In this document: piece by piece, positions 15,361 to 24,041 of the stretch
Layout of the letters: the number at the start of each line of letters is the position of its first letter
Numbering within the stretch: position 1 is the first letter of the stretch
Assembly: GCA_016197205.1 (NCBI GenBank)
Contig: JACPWG010000115.1
Location: 1 to 58,352, forward strand
Length of the DNA: 58,352 nucleotides
Reading direction: 5' to 3'
Origin: Planctomycetota bacterium
Lineage (GTDB): Bacteria > Planctomycetota > MHYJ01 > WSZJ01 > JACPWG01
Program-made: the position numbers and the translations under genes
Notes under the pieces: model-generated
Seen by the model: the letters and a program-made list of their open reading frames with translations, nothing else
Told to the model about the DNA's origin: nothing
Database searches by the model: none

Positions 15361-16440
15361 CTACCGGCCATCTCCCATGCGTGCGCGCAGAGCCCTCAGC
15401 GCCTCGTCGATGGCGGCGCGGACGGCGGGATCGGACTCGGCCTGGGCCTGGAGGGCAAGCGGCTCCTCGGCTTCGCGCTGCGCGCCTTCGCCGAGGAGCT
15501 GCGCGGCGCGGCGGCGAAGCGTCGGGTCGGGCCGCTCGCGGAGGAGCGCCAGGAGCACCGCATCGGTGTCGACGCCGTCGATCGCGGCCAGCGTCACCAG
15601 GGACTCTTGGGCGAGGTCGGGTTCGTGCACGGCGAGAAGCCGCGACTCGAGCGCGGGCCGTAGTTCGCGCAGCGAGACGAGGCCGGCCTCGTCCCCCACG
15701 CGACGGCAGGACTGGCAGAGGGCGAAGGCCGCGTAGATGCCGGAGAGACCGGCCGCCGGGTTGCGCGCGAGCGGAAGCAGCACAGCGGAGACTTCGGCGG
15801 GCGGTCGCTCGGCAAGCGCGAGCGCGGCAGCCTGGCGGGTCGAGGGCGCGGCGCCGTGGGCCAGCTCCTCGAGCAGCGTCGGCATCGCGGCGGTCCCGGC
15901 GAGCCGGCCCAGGAGGCGGAGGGCCGCGGAGCGCGCCTCCACGCCCATGTCCGCGTTCAGCGAGGAACGGAGCACGGCCGAGAGGCTTGCCCGATCCTCC
16001 TCGGACAGCGCCTCGAAGGGAAGGAGGTGCACGAGCAGGGCGAGGTCGTCGGCGGAAGGCCGATCGCAAACCAGGGCGAGGAAGGCGACGCGCCCGGCCA
16101 GGCCCGAGTCGGCGAGTTTCTTGTGCAGCGACGCGAGACCGGACCAGTCGTGTCGTACGTAGTATGCGCGTGCGAGTTCGAGCGCGGCTCGCGCATCATT
16201 CGTTGACGCGGCGGGGGCGGAGGTGGTGGCGGGCGCCGGCGCGGCTGGAGGCGAACTTGCGGGCGGACGTGCGAGTCCGGGCGCTTGCGGCAGGGGCGGA
16301 GCGACCTCGGACGCGCGGGGCGGCACGGGGTTCGACGCGGGCGGCGGGGCGGGGACGAAGAGCGCCCATGCGAGGACACAGAGACCGGCGAACGCCGTGG
16401 CGAGGAGGAGGGCAAGGGGAGTGCGCGAACGACCCGTCAT
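15361..16440 (-). CDS. Membrane-anchored HEAT-repeat protein
   Basis: A protein of 359 residues from MTGRSRTPLA. One transmembrane or signal-anchor segment (8-27, LALLLATAFAGLCVLAWALF) is followed by a Pro/Ala-rich linker (about 28-75). The rest is alpha-solenoid of about six HEAT-like repeats, for example ARSAALRLLGRLAGTAAMPT, STRQAAALALAERPPAEV and TLRRRAAQLLGEGA. The start at 16440 was chosen over a longer frame because it places the anchor at the N-terminus. It probably faces the periplasm as a protein-binding scaffold; partners are unknown. Confidence 0.75.
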   Translation of the reverse strand: MTGRSRTPLALLLATAFAGLCVLAWALFVPAPPPASNPVPPRASEVAPPLPQAPGLARPPASSPPAAPAPATTSAPAASTNDARAALELARAYYVRHDWSGLASLHKKLADSGLAGRVAFLALVCDRPSADDLALLVHLLPFEALSEEDRASLSAVLRSSLNADMGVEARSAALRLLGRLAGTAAMPTLLEELAHGAAPSTRQAAALALAERPPAEVSAVLLPLARNPAAGLSGIYAAFALCQSCRRVGDEAGLVSLRELRPALESRLLAVHEPDLAQESLVTLAAIDGVDTDAVLLALLRERPDPTLRRRAAQLLGEGAQREAEEPLALQAQAESDPAVRAAIDEALRALRARMGDGR

Positions 16441-16901
16441 CGGTTTCCGTCCCAACAGGGGACCGCGCGAGGCGGTCCACGGTGCGGGGCGGCACGATTT
16501 GGGACGTGAGCCCCGCATTTCACGGATCTAACTCGGTGGGTCGGCCTGCGCGGTGGACGAGTGGACCGAAGGACAGATCCGTGGAACGAGGGGCTCGCGG
16601 CCTCCGCTGGTGACGTGACGCTTGGGGGTCAGTTACGAAGGGACTGAACGCAATCTCCGTGCCAACAGCGCTTCAAGCAAGAACAGCACGTCGAGCAATG
16701 CAAAGTCTTTCTCCTTCTGCGGAATGGAGATACGGCGCATCCCGAACGCTTGCGGTCAGCAGTGGAGAGCTGTTCGGCTTCCGGACTGATTGCGAGGGGC
16801 ACGGCACGGAGTCGTGCCAATCGTAAATCCCGAGTTACGGGCGCGGGGGAGCCGCTTCGTCGTGTGAGTAGAAAAGGAGTAACCGTTCACTGGCAGGGTC
16901 A
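16441..16901. other. Intergenic spacer with a possible gene remnant
   Basis: Nothing is convincing. A short minus-strand frame (about 16636-16743) encodes MRRISIPQKEKDFALLDVLF and a Leu/Arg-rich tail, 36 residues with lower GC than the genes around it. It may be the 3' remnant of a lost gene; it is too short to assign. Confidence 0.3.
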
Positions 16902-16997
16902 TTTTACCACGGAGGCACGGAGACCTCACGGAGGACTTTCCTTGGATTCCCCGTCCACTCCGTGTATCCCCGGTGACTCCGTGCCTCCGTGGTAAAA
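16902..16997. repeat. Inverted repeat with 21-bp perfect arms
   Basis: Left arm 16902-16922 (TTTTACCACGGAGGCACGG...) and right arm 16977-16997 are perfect reverse complements, 54 bp apart. The loop holds further CTCACGGAGG/CTCCGTG partners. This is a common style of dispersed intergenic hairpin; there is no coding content. Confidence 0.75.
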
Positions 16998-17129
16998 CGC
17001 GCCTACCGCTGAACGGCTACGAAGAGGAAAGCGACAGTCCGACGAGCCGGCTTCCGGATCGAAGTCCGGCGCGAGGCGCCTTGCCTCGCGTCCGCGAGCG
17101 CACGCGCCGCTCGAAAAACCGCGAATGAA

Positions 17130-17398
17130 CCTTTACTCGGAGGCGCGGTTATGCTAGGCTACGAAAACCAACAGGCCATCGAACCGAGGGAAAGCTCTCG
17201 TGAACCGTCTCTCGTCGAACCGGAACCAGGTCGCCTCGCCGGGCCGCTACGCGGTCCAGGCGGCGGTCCTTTGTCCTTGCTTTGCGATCATCGCGAAGCG
17301 TGGGACGCGCATGTGCACGGACGTTTGTGCCACGCGGGCTCCGGCTCACCGAGGGATTCCGAGATGAACTAGAAGCAGACAACTCGGAGCACCTTGAA
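17130..17398 (+). other. Possible structured leader or small RNA ending at a terminator
   Basis: About 270 bp between the hairpin repeat and the terminator at 17399-17445. It contains complementary segments such as GCGTGG...CCACGC (about 17295-17333) and CCGAG...CTCGG (17357-17387). It could be an untranslated leader whose terminator attenuates the methyltransferase gene, or a small RNA. I searched by eye for TPP, cobalamin, SAM, FMN and T-box hallmarks and found none. Confidence 0.3.
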
Positions 17399-17445
17399 GG
17401 CCCCGGGGTCCCGCGAAAAACGCGAGACCCCGGGGCCTTTTTTTT
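17399..17445 (+). terminator. Strong Rho-independent terminator ahead of the methyltransferase gene
   Basis: Stem of about 16 bp (GGCCCCGGGGTC..CGCG and CGCG.GACCCCGGGGCC), loop AAAAA, then eight T. It ends 24 bp before the ATG at 17470, with the ribosome site CAGGAGG in between, so it must end an upstream transcript or act as an attenuator. Confidence 0.85.
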
Positions 17446-17469
17446 AGCACCCCACAGGAGGCGACCCCC

Positions 17470-18228
17470 ATGGACACGGAGACACGAACGGCGCACGATC
17501 TCTTCGGCGACCTCCTGGTCGACCATCACGAGGGGCTGCGCCGGCCCCACCGCATCCGCCGGGACGACGGGTACGTGGAGGTGCTGCAGGACGCCGGCGG
17601 CTATTTCGCCTCCCCGCCCGAGTGGCCGGAGCCGGAGCGGCGCGCGGTCCTGGGCCTGACCGGCCGGGTCGCCGACCTGGGCGCGGGCGCCGGCCGCGCG
17701 GCCGTCGCGCTGCGCGAACGCGGCGTGGCCGTGACGGTCGTGGACGTGTCCCCGGGCGCGCTTTCCGTTTGCAGGGCCCGGGGCGTCCGCGACACCCGAC
17801 GGCAGTCGGTCCTCGACCTGGAGCTGCCGGAGGCCTCCTACGACGGCGCGCTCCTCCTGGGACAGAACCTCGGACTCGCCGGCACGCTGCGGCGCCTGCC
17901 GGCCATGCTCCGCGAAGTGGCCCGCGTCCTCCGGCCGGGCGGGCTCCTGGTCGCGACCTCCATCAACTGGTCCCTGACCGCCGATCCGCGCCATTTGCGC
18001 TATCACGCGCAAAATCGGACAGCCGGGCGCTACGCCGGCGAGGTCCGCATCCGCGTGGAGTACGCCGGCGAAGCCGGCCCGTGGTTCCGGTGGCTGCTCG
18101 TGCGGCCGACCGACCTCTTGCCGGCCGCAGCGCGCGCCGGCTTGGTGGAACGCTACCGCGTGGAGCGGGAAGACGGCCGCTACCTGTCGGTGCTCGAAAA
18201 GACCGCCGCCCCCGCGGGCGGAGACTAG
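17470..18228 (+). CDS. Class I SAM-dependent methyltransferase
   Basis: A protein of 252 residues. SAM-binding motif I is VADLGAGAGRAAV (67-79), then VVDVSPGAL (acidic Asp at the end of strand 2), a YDGALLLGQNLGLAG segment and REVARVLRPGGLLVATS (motif III). The fold resembles small-molecule methyltransferases of the Methyltransf_11/25 type; the substrate is unknown. CAGGAGG lies nine bases before the ATG. Directly upstream is a strong terminator, so expression may depend on read-through. Downstream, family A element copy 2 starts 10 bp after the stop. Confidence 0.85.
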   Translation: MDTETRTAHDLFGDLLVDHHEGLRRPHRIRRDDGYVEVLQDAGGYFASPPEWPEPERRAVLGLTGRVADLGAGAGRAAVALRERGVAVTVVDVSPGALSVCRARGVRDTRRQSVLDLELPEASYDGALLLGQNLGLAGTLRRLPAMLREVARVLRPGGLLVATSINWSLTADPRHLRYHAQNRTAGRYAGEVRIRVEYAGEAGPWFRWLLVRPTDLLPAAARAGLVERYRVEREDGRYLSVLEKTAAPAGGD

Positions 18229-18238
18229 GTGTTTTACC

Positions 18239-18408
18239 TTAGTACCGCCCCACAGAATTGGGTGACCAATTTCCTCGGCGATTTCGGCCGCCGGCTTCGT
18301 TGCGCTCGCTCGACGTAGTTCTCCGTTACTACGCCTCGCTCGCGCGCCTCGCGGGCGGCCGAACTTGCCTTCGGCGATTGGCCACCGACTTCCGTGGAGC
18401 GGTACTGA
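18239..18408 (-). repeat. MITE-like element family A, copy 2
   Basis: Inverted copy of 7-176 with the same 170-bp length and the same TCAGTACCGC ends. It fills almost the whole spacer between the methyltransferase and GNAT genes and could carry the terminator of one or the promoter of the other. Confidence 0.75.
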
Positions 18409-18441
18409 GACCCTGAGAGCCTGTAACTCGGAGGGCGCCCC

Positions 18442-19098
18442 ATGGACAACGCATTCCGCATCGGCGAGCGGATCTATTTTCGACCGATCGAACTCGAGGA
18501 CGCGCCGAGGCTGGCCCGGTGGATCAACGACCCCGAGGTCCATCGCGGCTTGACCGCGATCTTTCCGAAGAACCAGCCGCGCGAGCGCGAATGGATCGAG
18601 GGCCTGGGCAAGCGGCCGGACGAGGTGGTCTTCCTCATCGTGCTGAAGGAGGGCGACGTGCCGATCGGAAGCTGCGGGCTGCACCAGATCCACCCGGCCA
18701 ACCGCAAGGCCCTCTTCGGCATCCTGATCGGCGAGAAGGCGTACTGGAATCAGGGCTACGGCACCGAGGCGGTGCGGCTCATCAGCGAGTACGGCTTCAA
18801 CACCCTGAACCTTCACCGGCTCGAGCTGACCGTGTACGAGAACAACCCGCGTGCGGTGCGGGCCTACGAGAAGGCCGGCTTCAAGCTGGAGGGCCGGCGG
18901 CGCGAGGGCCGCTTCTGGGAAGGCCGGTTCTGGGACGTCCTCGAGATGGGGCTCCTGGACCGGGAGTTCCGCGAGCTGGAGGAGGCGCGCCGGGCGCCGG
19001 CCGAGCGCGCGGGGAAAGAGGCGGAGGGCGCCGCGCCGGGGAAGGCCCCGGCTCCGCGCCCGGCCGCCGAGCGTTGCAAGGAGGTGTGTCAAACGTGA
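18442..19098 (+). CDS. GNAT-family N-acetyltransferase (RimJ/RimL-like)
   Basis: A protein of 218 residues. The GNAT core (about 8-165) shows IYFRPIELEDAPRLARWIND, the acetyl-CoA loop YWNQGYGTEAVRLI and the C-terminal NPRAVRAYEKAGFKLEGRRR, close to the RimJ/RimL group that acetylates protein N-termini or small amines. A tail of about 40 residues (Ala/Glu/Pro-rich, ending in a CKEVC pair) extends beyond the fold. The ATG at 18442 follows GGAGGGCGCCCC. It is separated from the methyltransferase by a MITE-like element, so the two may not share a transcript. Confidence 0.88.
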   Translation: MDNAFRIGERIYFRPIELEDAPRLARWINDPEVHRGLTAIFPKNQPREREWIEGLGKRPDEVVFLIVLKEGDVPIGSCGLHQIHPANRKALFGILIGEKAYWNQGYGTEAVRLISEYGFNTLNLHRLELTVYENNPRAVRAYEKAGFKLEGRRREGRFWEGRFWDVLEMGLLDREFRELEEARRAPAERAGKEAEGAAPGKAPAPRPAAERCKEVCQT

Positions 19099-19542
19099 TG
19101 CGGGCCTCGAGGACTGGCCCGACCTGAGCCCTCCCGTCGCGGCGCGCGCGGACCCGCCGTCCGCCCGCTGCGGCGACCTTTGACCCTTCGATTTTCCCCT
19201 TTCCCGGTCGGCGGGGGGAAGGCGAGCCGAGCGCCCCTTCTCCCCGCCCGGGTCCGTCCCCCGCCCCTTCGGCGCGCCTCGCGCTGCCGCGCCCCGCACG
19301 CGGCCACGTACCGTGGAGCCTCGTGCGCGGCTTCGACCGCTGGCGGTGGTTCGCGGTGGATGGTATACTTCGGGCGGTCCCGCGACGCCGCCCGGACGCG
19401 GCCTGCGGGTGATACGGTTCGACTCGCCTCTCCCGGTAGGGGCACGGCGGCGCCGCGCCCACGAAGCGAGCCGCCGCCGTCGGGCTTGCTCGACGGCAGC
19501 GGCAGTTCGAACGACGCCGCACTTTCCCCCACGAGGATCCGC
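19099..19542. other. GC-rich intergenic spacer
   Basis: About 440 bp before the BtuF-like gene. Long open frames exist on both strands but none shows family features. No cobalamin-riboswitch B12-box was found. Confidence 0.45.
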
Positions 19543-20466
19543 ATGGCGGACCGCATCGTTTCCCTCGACCCCGGCGCGACGGAGTTGCTCTTCGCGCTCG
19601 GGCTCTCCGGGCGCGTGGTCGGCGTGACGCACGAGTGCGACGAGCCGCCGGAAGCGGCGCTTCGCCGCGTGGTGACCGAGCCGGTCCTTTCGACGAAGGG
19701 GAAGTCCAGCTCCCAGATCGAGCGGGAAGTGGCGGACCGGCTCAAGATGGGCCTGGGCCTGTGGAGGGTGGACGCACAGGCACTCGAAGAGCTGGCGCCC
19801 GACCTCGTCGTGTCGCCGGGTCCGCAGGAAGAGGGTGGGGCGTCGCACCGCGAGGTGGCCCGCATCCTCGAGAAGCTCCCCCGCCGGCCCAAGGTCTTCT
19901 GCGTCGAGCCGCGAAGGCTCGACGACCTCTCCAGGATCGCGCAGGGCCTGGGCGAGGCGTGCGACTGCACGGAGTCGGCGCGCTCTCTCGCGGTCTCGAT
20001 CCGGCGCCAGCTCGACGCCGCGCGGGCGCGCGGGGAGGAGAGCTCCATGCGGCCCACGGCCTGCTGCCTGGAGTGGCTCGATCCGCTCCGGACCGCCGGC
20101 CGCTGGATCCCGGACATGGTCGTGCTCGCCGGCGGGGAGGACGGCTTCGGCCGGGCCGGGCCGCCCGGGGAGCGGATCACCTGGGAGGCCGTGCGCGTCG
20201 GTTCGCCGGAGGTCCTGCTCTTCCTCCCGCACGGCTTCGGCCTGGATCGCACGGTGCAAGAGGCGCCGCTGCTCGTCGAGCGGGAGGGTTGGAAGGAGCT
20301 GCCGGCCGTGCGGGAGGGCCGGGTCTACGCCCTGAACGGCGAAGCCTTCTTCCACCGCTTCGGCCCCCGGCTCCTGTCCGGGATCGACGTGCTGTTCGGG
20401 ATCCTCCACCCCGAGCAGCCCGAGACGCTGCCGCCCAGCGGCTCGGTGTGGCATCTGGAGGCCTGA
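19543..20466 (+). CDS. BtuF-like (TroA-fold) cobalamin-binding-type protein without signal peptide
   Basis: A protein of 307 residues from MADRIVSLDPGATELLFALG, the start of the BtuF/FhuD-type substrate-binding fold. Further marks are GVTHECDEP, LEELAPDLVVSPG, CCLEWLDPL, GRWIPDMVVLAGG, LFLPHGFGL and REGRVYALNGEAFFHRFGP. The HECD/P and PG motifs are shared with cytoplasmic-looking cobalamin-binding proteins of many phyla. No signal peptide or lipobox is visible at this start, and GAGG lies eight bases upstream. No BtuC/BtuD transporter genes are nearby. B12 is the likely ligand by family, but a haem or siderophore-type ligand cannot be excluded. Confidence 0.8.
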   Translation: MADRIVSLDPGATELLFALGLSGRVVGVTHECDEPPEAALRRVVTEPVLSTKGKSSSQIEREVADRLKMGLGLWRVDAQALEELAPDLVVSPGPQEEGGASHREVARILEKLPRRPKVFCVEPRRLDDLSRIAQGLGEACDCTESARSLAVSIRRQLDAARARGEESSMRPTACCLEWLDPLRTAGRWIPDMVVLAGGEDGFGRAGPPGERITWEAVRVGSPEVLLFLPHGFGLDRTVQEAPLLVEREGWKELPAVREGRVYALNGEAFFHRFGPRLLSGIDVLFGILHPEQPETLPPSGSVWHLEA

Positions 20467-20544
20467 CGCGACTGACTCGAACCGAGGTCGGGCATTGACT
20501 TCACCCGTGGCGCTCCGCGAGCCCGGAGAGAACGACGTAAGCCA

Positions 20545-20573
20545 TTGACGCCACGATTGATTTGTGTTATTCA
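20545..20573 (+). promoter_or_regulatory. Sigma70-type promoter of the HExxH/HD operon
   Basis: TTGACG (20545-20550), a 17-nt spacer and TATTCA (20568-20573). The leader is about 80 nt. The spacer is markedly AT-richer than its surroundings. Confidence 0.4.
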
Positions 20574-20658
20574 GATTTCCGTTCTCGCCAAAAGCTGCGC
20601 TCCCCGGTCGCGGTCGCCCGGCTTCGCGGAGTAGGTCGTCTGCAAGGGTGGCCAGCGA

Positions 20659-21252
20659 ATGACGCTCGAGGCATCGAACGCCGGTGAAGTCCGATGGGGC
20701 TGCCCCGAGCTTTCCCGCGCAAGCAACTTCGCTCGTGCCATGGCTGAGGCGGGGCCCGCCAGGAACCTCGAGCCAGCGAAGGCAAGCGCGCTGGCCGCGC
20801 AGGCGATCGGGGTCTACGGGCTACATCCGGGGATTCCGTCGGATCGCTACACCGTCGAGTTCGACCCGCTGATGCTCGACGTGTACGGCGAGACCGCCTC
20901 GAACGGAGACTGTCCGCGGGTCAGGCTCGGACCTCGCGCCTTCGCCTCCGCGTCCACCCTCGTGGCGACGCTGCTGCACGAGTTCGTCCACGTCCGGCAG
21001 ATCGTCGCCTACGCTCTTGGCAAGCAGGGTGTCGGAGACACCGAGATGGCCGAATTGGAGTGCGAGGCCTACTACACGGAAATGCGCGCGGGGAAGGACC
21101 TGCAGCTCGAATCGAACGAAGCAGAGTACGCGTCCAGAAGGTTCCACGACCTCTTGACCCGACTGCCTGAGGACCGACGGCGGTTGGCTGAGCACGGGGA
21201 ATTCCGCTTGCGGCCTGCAATTCAGAATTTACCCGAGGAGAACAGGGTATGA
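20659..21252 (+). CDS. Gluzincin-like HExxH metallopeptidase-type protein
   Basis: A protein of 197 residues. LLHEFVHVRQ (105-114; His107, Glu108, His111) is a zinc-peptidase motif followed 21-25 residues later by AELECEAYY, where Glu132, Glu134 or Glu136 could be the third ligand, as in gluzincins and in DUF4157-like (eCIS core) domains. It has no signal peptide, so it is probably cytoplasmic. Its stop codon overlaps the next start (ATGA), showing translational coupling. It is the first gene of a three-gene operon with an unknown protein and an HD hydrolase. A peptidase acting on a partner or foreign protein is inferred; the family is not named with certainty. Confidence 0.7.
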   Translation: MTLEASNAGEVRWGCPELSRASNFARAMAEAGPARNLEPAKASALAAQAIGVYGLHPGIPSDRYTVEFDPLMLDVYGETASNGDCPRVRLGPRAFASASTLVATLLHEFVHVRQIVAYALGKQGVGDTEMAELECEAYYTEMRAGKDLQLESNEAEYASRRFHDLLTRLPEDRRRLAEHGEFRLRPAIQNLPEENRV

Positions 21253-22115
21253 TCGACCTGGTCGCGCTGATCACGCTGGGCGAGCGCGGTACGCTTCGGG
21301 TGCGCATCATCAACCGCTCCCATTCCAGATGGACCGTCAACAGCCGCCTCGCCGTCACGGCGCCCGGCTTGGGCGGCGACCTTCAGCTTTCGGTGGTGCG
21401 GATCGCGGAGGAAGGGATACCGGCCCCCTGCCTCGCCTTCCCTCGGATTGGACCGCTGTCGGCGAGCGACTTTCACGTACTCGAACCCGGTGGACTGTTC
21501 CAGGTCGAGAGGGACCTTACGCGCCATTTCTCCCTGAGACACGATGCTCTGTACCTCCTCTCGGCTCGCATCGTGACGGAATCGATTCCGCCCGGCGTTC
21601 CCGGCGACGCTCAGCTCTGCAAAAGTGATCTGCTCTCGAACGAGCTTGTCCTCCGGGGGGACATGACCCTTCCTCGGCCTGAAGAAATCGCCCACCTCGT
21701 GAAGGCACTACGAGACCGAAGCGCACTCGCACTGGACGACCTCCTCAAAGGCATGCTCGCCAGTTGCACTCTCGATACCATCCACGCGGACTTGGTCTAC
21801 CGGACCTTCTTCACGCGCCGTAGCGCCCTTCCCGGGTATGACCCGGGCGACTGGAGAGCGGGCCGCGATCCTTTCTCGCTGCGCGTGGAGCAGTCGCTCA
21901 AGAACTATAGCTCGTTCAAGACCATGATCTACCACAACCCCGAACATCGCGAAATGGAGCTGTCGCTGGACCAACGGGTGCGTCACTCGAACCTGCTAAA
22001 CACCAGCGCTCGCAACTCGATCCAGCACCGCGGCGTGTATGCCTACCTTGGCTCGACGCTTTCCGCCTTCGCGTTCGAGCGCATGCGGAGCAGCGGGAGG
22101 GAGCGGGAGGAGTGA
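21249..22115 (+). CDS. Hypothetical protein, beta-rich N-terminus, middle gene of the HExxH/HD operon
   Basis: A protein of 288 residues that I do not recognise. The first 115 residues alternate strands (LRVRIINRS, GDLQLSVVRI, LEPGGLFQVERDLTRHFSL, DALYLLSARIV), resembling the Ig-like domain that precedes some M35-type peptidases. The C-terminal half is mixed, with NYSSFKTMIYHNPEHREMEL and a conserved-looking RHSNLLNTSARNSIQHRGVY. It shares 4-bp overlaps with both neighbours. No signal peptide or membrane segment is present. It may be the substrate-recognition part of the HExxH protein encoded as a separate chain; this is inference. Confidence 0.65.
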   Translation: MIDLVALITLGERGTLRVRIINRSHSRWTVNSRLAVTAPGLGGDLQLSVVRIAEEGIPAPCLAFPRIGPLSASDFHVLEPGGLFQVERDLTRHFSLRHDALYLLSARIVTESIPPGVPGDAQLCKSDLLSNELVLRGDMTLPRPEEIAHLVKALRDRSALALDDLLKGMLASCTLDTIHADLVYRTFFTRRSALPGYDPGDWRAGRDPFSLRVEQSLKNYSSFKTMIYHNPEHREMELSLDQRVRHSNLLNTSARNSIQHRGVYAYLGSTLSAFAFERMRSSGREREE

Positions 22116-23803
22116 CGGATCTGCTCTTCGCCGAGGTCGATCAGACCCTCCAGCAGCACCGGGGCTTCCGCGATCGAATCGAGGAGGAAGTCGCCCGGGC
22201 CTTCCCGGCCGACGCCCTCTCCCATCACGCCGGCGGGAAGATCTTCCGTGACCCGATCAGCGGCTTCATCGAACTCCGTCCCCACGAGATCAACCTGATC
22301 GACTGTCCCGGCTTCCAAAGACTTCGGGGCATCTTCCAAACGGGGCTGGCCAGCCTCGTCTACCCCTCCGCTCTCCACTCGCGCTTCGAACACTCCATCA
22401 ACACCGTGCTTTTGCTGAATCGGCTCTACCGCGGGCTGGATCTGTACGACCATGTGCAGAGAGCACTCCAGGGGAACCAGGAGGAGGAAAAGGCCCTCCT
22501 CCTCACGCTCCGGCTGGCCTGCCTGCTGCATGACCTGGGACACTGCGTTTTCAGCCACGCATCGGAGTCGACCCTCGCGACGTTGCCACCCATGCCGGAG
22601 CTCCTGGAATGCCCCCCTTTCAGGGGCAAAGGGGCTAGCGAGGTGCTGACCTGCGTCATTCTGCGCTCGGATGCGTTTTCCCGGTATTTCGCGGCGCTTC
22701 AACGGGAGTACGCTTCCGACAAGCTGTTGAGACGCGTCCTGCCCTCGAACCTTGCACGCTTGGCAGTGGGCATCCCTGCGCAGGGCTTGGAGCACCTTCA
22801 GTTCCTGACCGAGCTCATTAGCGGCCCCTTCGACGTGGACAAGCTCGACTATATGGTCCGCGACGGGTATTTTTCAGGGCAAAACGTGCAAATTGACGCA
22901 GACCGTCTTCGACACTCCCTTGACGTCCGGAGGGTCGACGGGATGGAGCGCTTGGTGCTGCGCCATCGAGGCTTGTCCGTTGCCCAGCAGATACTCTTCG
23001 GAAGGATGACCCTCTATTCGTCCGTCTACAACCATCACAAAGTCCGGGCTGCCGAAACCGTCCTGCGTTCGGCGCTTCGACAAATGATCAAGACTGGACG
23101 GCTGCGGGATGCAGTTGACCTGTGGCGCATGGACGAATACGACTTTTTCGCGCTTCAGCATGAATACCCTCAGATCAGAGACATCCGACTCCGTCGCCTC
23201 CCGCACCGCGCGATCGTCTTCACGCCTCTCGGGTTTGAGGACCAGCGGTCGCGGGACCTTTTCTCGCGACACCTCCATTCAAAGATCGCCGCGTGGGAAA
23301 GCGTGGGCCACGCGGAGGCTACCGGGTTCCTCGAAGAGCTTGAGGCTGCGGGGGCGGAGGAAGCGGAGAAGGCCCTGGGGAGAGTCAGCGGCTCGCTCCG
23401 CCACGAAGTGGTCATGGATGTCCCGCGACAGTTCACCTACGGGGACATCACCCGAGAGGTCTATGTGAGTCTCGACGATGGACAACGGCTGGTCCGCCTC
23501 TGCGACGTGGCGCCCTTCGAGACCGCACTGGAGCGGTTCTCCGAGCGGTTCGACTACCGCAGCTACCTTTTCGCGCCGATGGAGGCCAGGGCACCGGCCG
23601 CGGCGGGTGTATACCGCCACCTCCGGCGAAACGGGGTCGTGCTCAACGACCTGCCGCTCCTTCTCAGCAGTCAATCTGCGCAGGGGCTGGAAGCCCTGCG
23701 GCGGAGCGTGGAACAGGCCCTCCGCGAAGAAGACCCCACCTGGACCTTGCCGCGCTGGAAAGCTGAGCTTCCGGACCTGCCCGAGGAGCCACTCGCACCC
23801 TGA
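22112..23803 (+). CDS. HD-domain phosphohydrolase (SAMHD1/dNTPase-like, COG1078 type)
   Basis: A protein of 563 residues with a GTG start overlapping the previous stop; GGAGG lies just upstream. The HD site follows the dNTP triphosphohydrolase plan: IDCPGFQRLRGIFQTGLASL, YPSALHSRFEHS (His94), LLHDLGHCVFSH (His140, Asp141, His144, His149) and GPFDVDKLDYMVRDGYFSG with the last metal Asp. The middle and C-terminal helical part (FGRMTLYSSVYNHHKVRAAE) also fits YdhJ/SAMHD1 relatives. It probably hydrolyses dNTPs or another nucleotide. The C-terminal 190 residues lack a named domain. Coupling to an HExxH protein is unusual for this family; a defence role is conceivable but unproven. Confidence 0.85.
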   Translation: MTDLLFAEVDQTLQQHRGFRDRIEEEVARAFPADALSHHAGGKIFRDPISGFIELRPHEINLIDCPGFQRLRGIFQTGLASLVYPSALHSRFEHSINTVLLLNRLYRGLDLYDHVQRALQGNQEEEKALLLTLRLACLLHDLGHCVFSHASESTLATLPPMPELLECPPFRGKGASEVLTCVILRSDAFSRYFAALQREYASDKLLRRVLPSNLARLAVGIPAQGLEHLQFLTELISGPFDVDKLDYMVRDGYFSGQNVQIDADRLRHSLDVRRVDGMERLVLRHRGLSVAQQILFGRMTLYSSVYNHHKVRAAETVLRSALRQMIKTGRLRDAVDLWRMDEYDFFALQHEYPQIRDIRLRRLPHRAIVFTPLGFEDQRSRDLFSRHLHSKIAAWESVGHAEATGFLEELEAAGAEEAEKALGRVSGSLRHEVVMDVPRQFTYGDITREVYVSLDDGQRLVRLCDVAPFETALERFSERFDYRSYLFAPMEARAPAAAGVYRHLRRNGVVLNDLPLLLSSQSAQGLEALRRSVEQALREEDPTWTLPRWKAELPDLPEEPLAP

Positions 23804-24041
23804 GGCTTGCTTGGAGTACGGCCTCGGCGGCACATTGCGCCAGTCTCTTGCTGGATGTGACCGACACCGCCAGCTGGGGGGGAATGGAGGGGCGTGGGCT
23901 GCTCCGCGTCGCCGAGTAGGAAAAGGCGAGCCCATCGCGACTTTTTTTCCACGACCCGCGGGGGAGGTGGCGGGAACCGAGGCGGGAGCAGGAGGGACGA
24001 GCGAGCCATCCGACGACCGCGCCGCGACCCCGCACGCGCCG

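Noticed and set aside
17282..17659. A 125-codon + frame across the terminator and the methyltransferase start.
   Set aside because: It would translate the terminator hairpin and lacks a ribosome site; the methyltransferase frame is well supported.
19099..19542. Possible cobalamin riboswitch before the BtuF-like gene.
   Set aside because: No B12-box (GCCACTG) or other conserved core elements were found.
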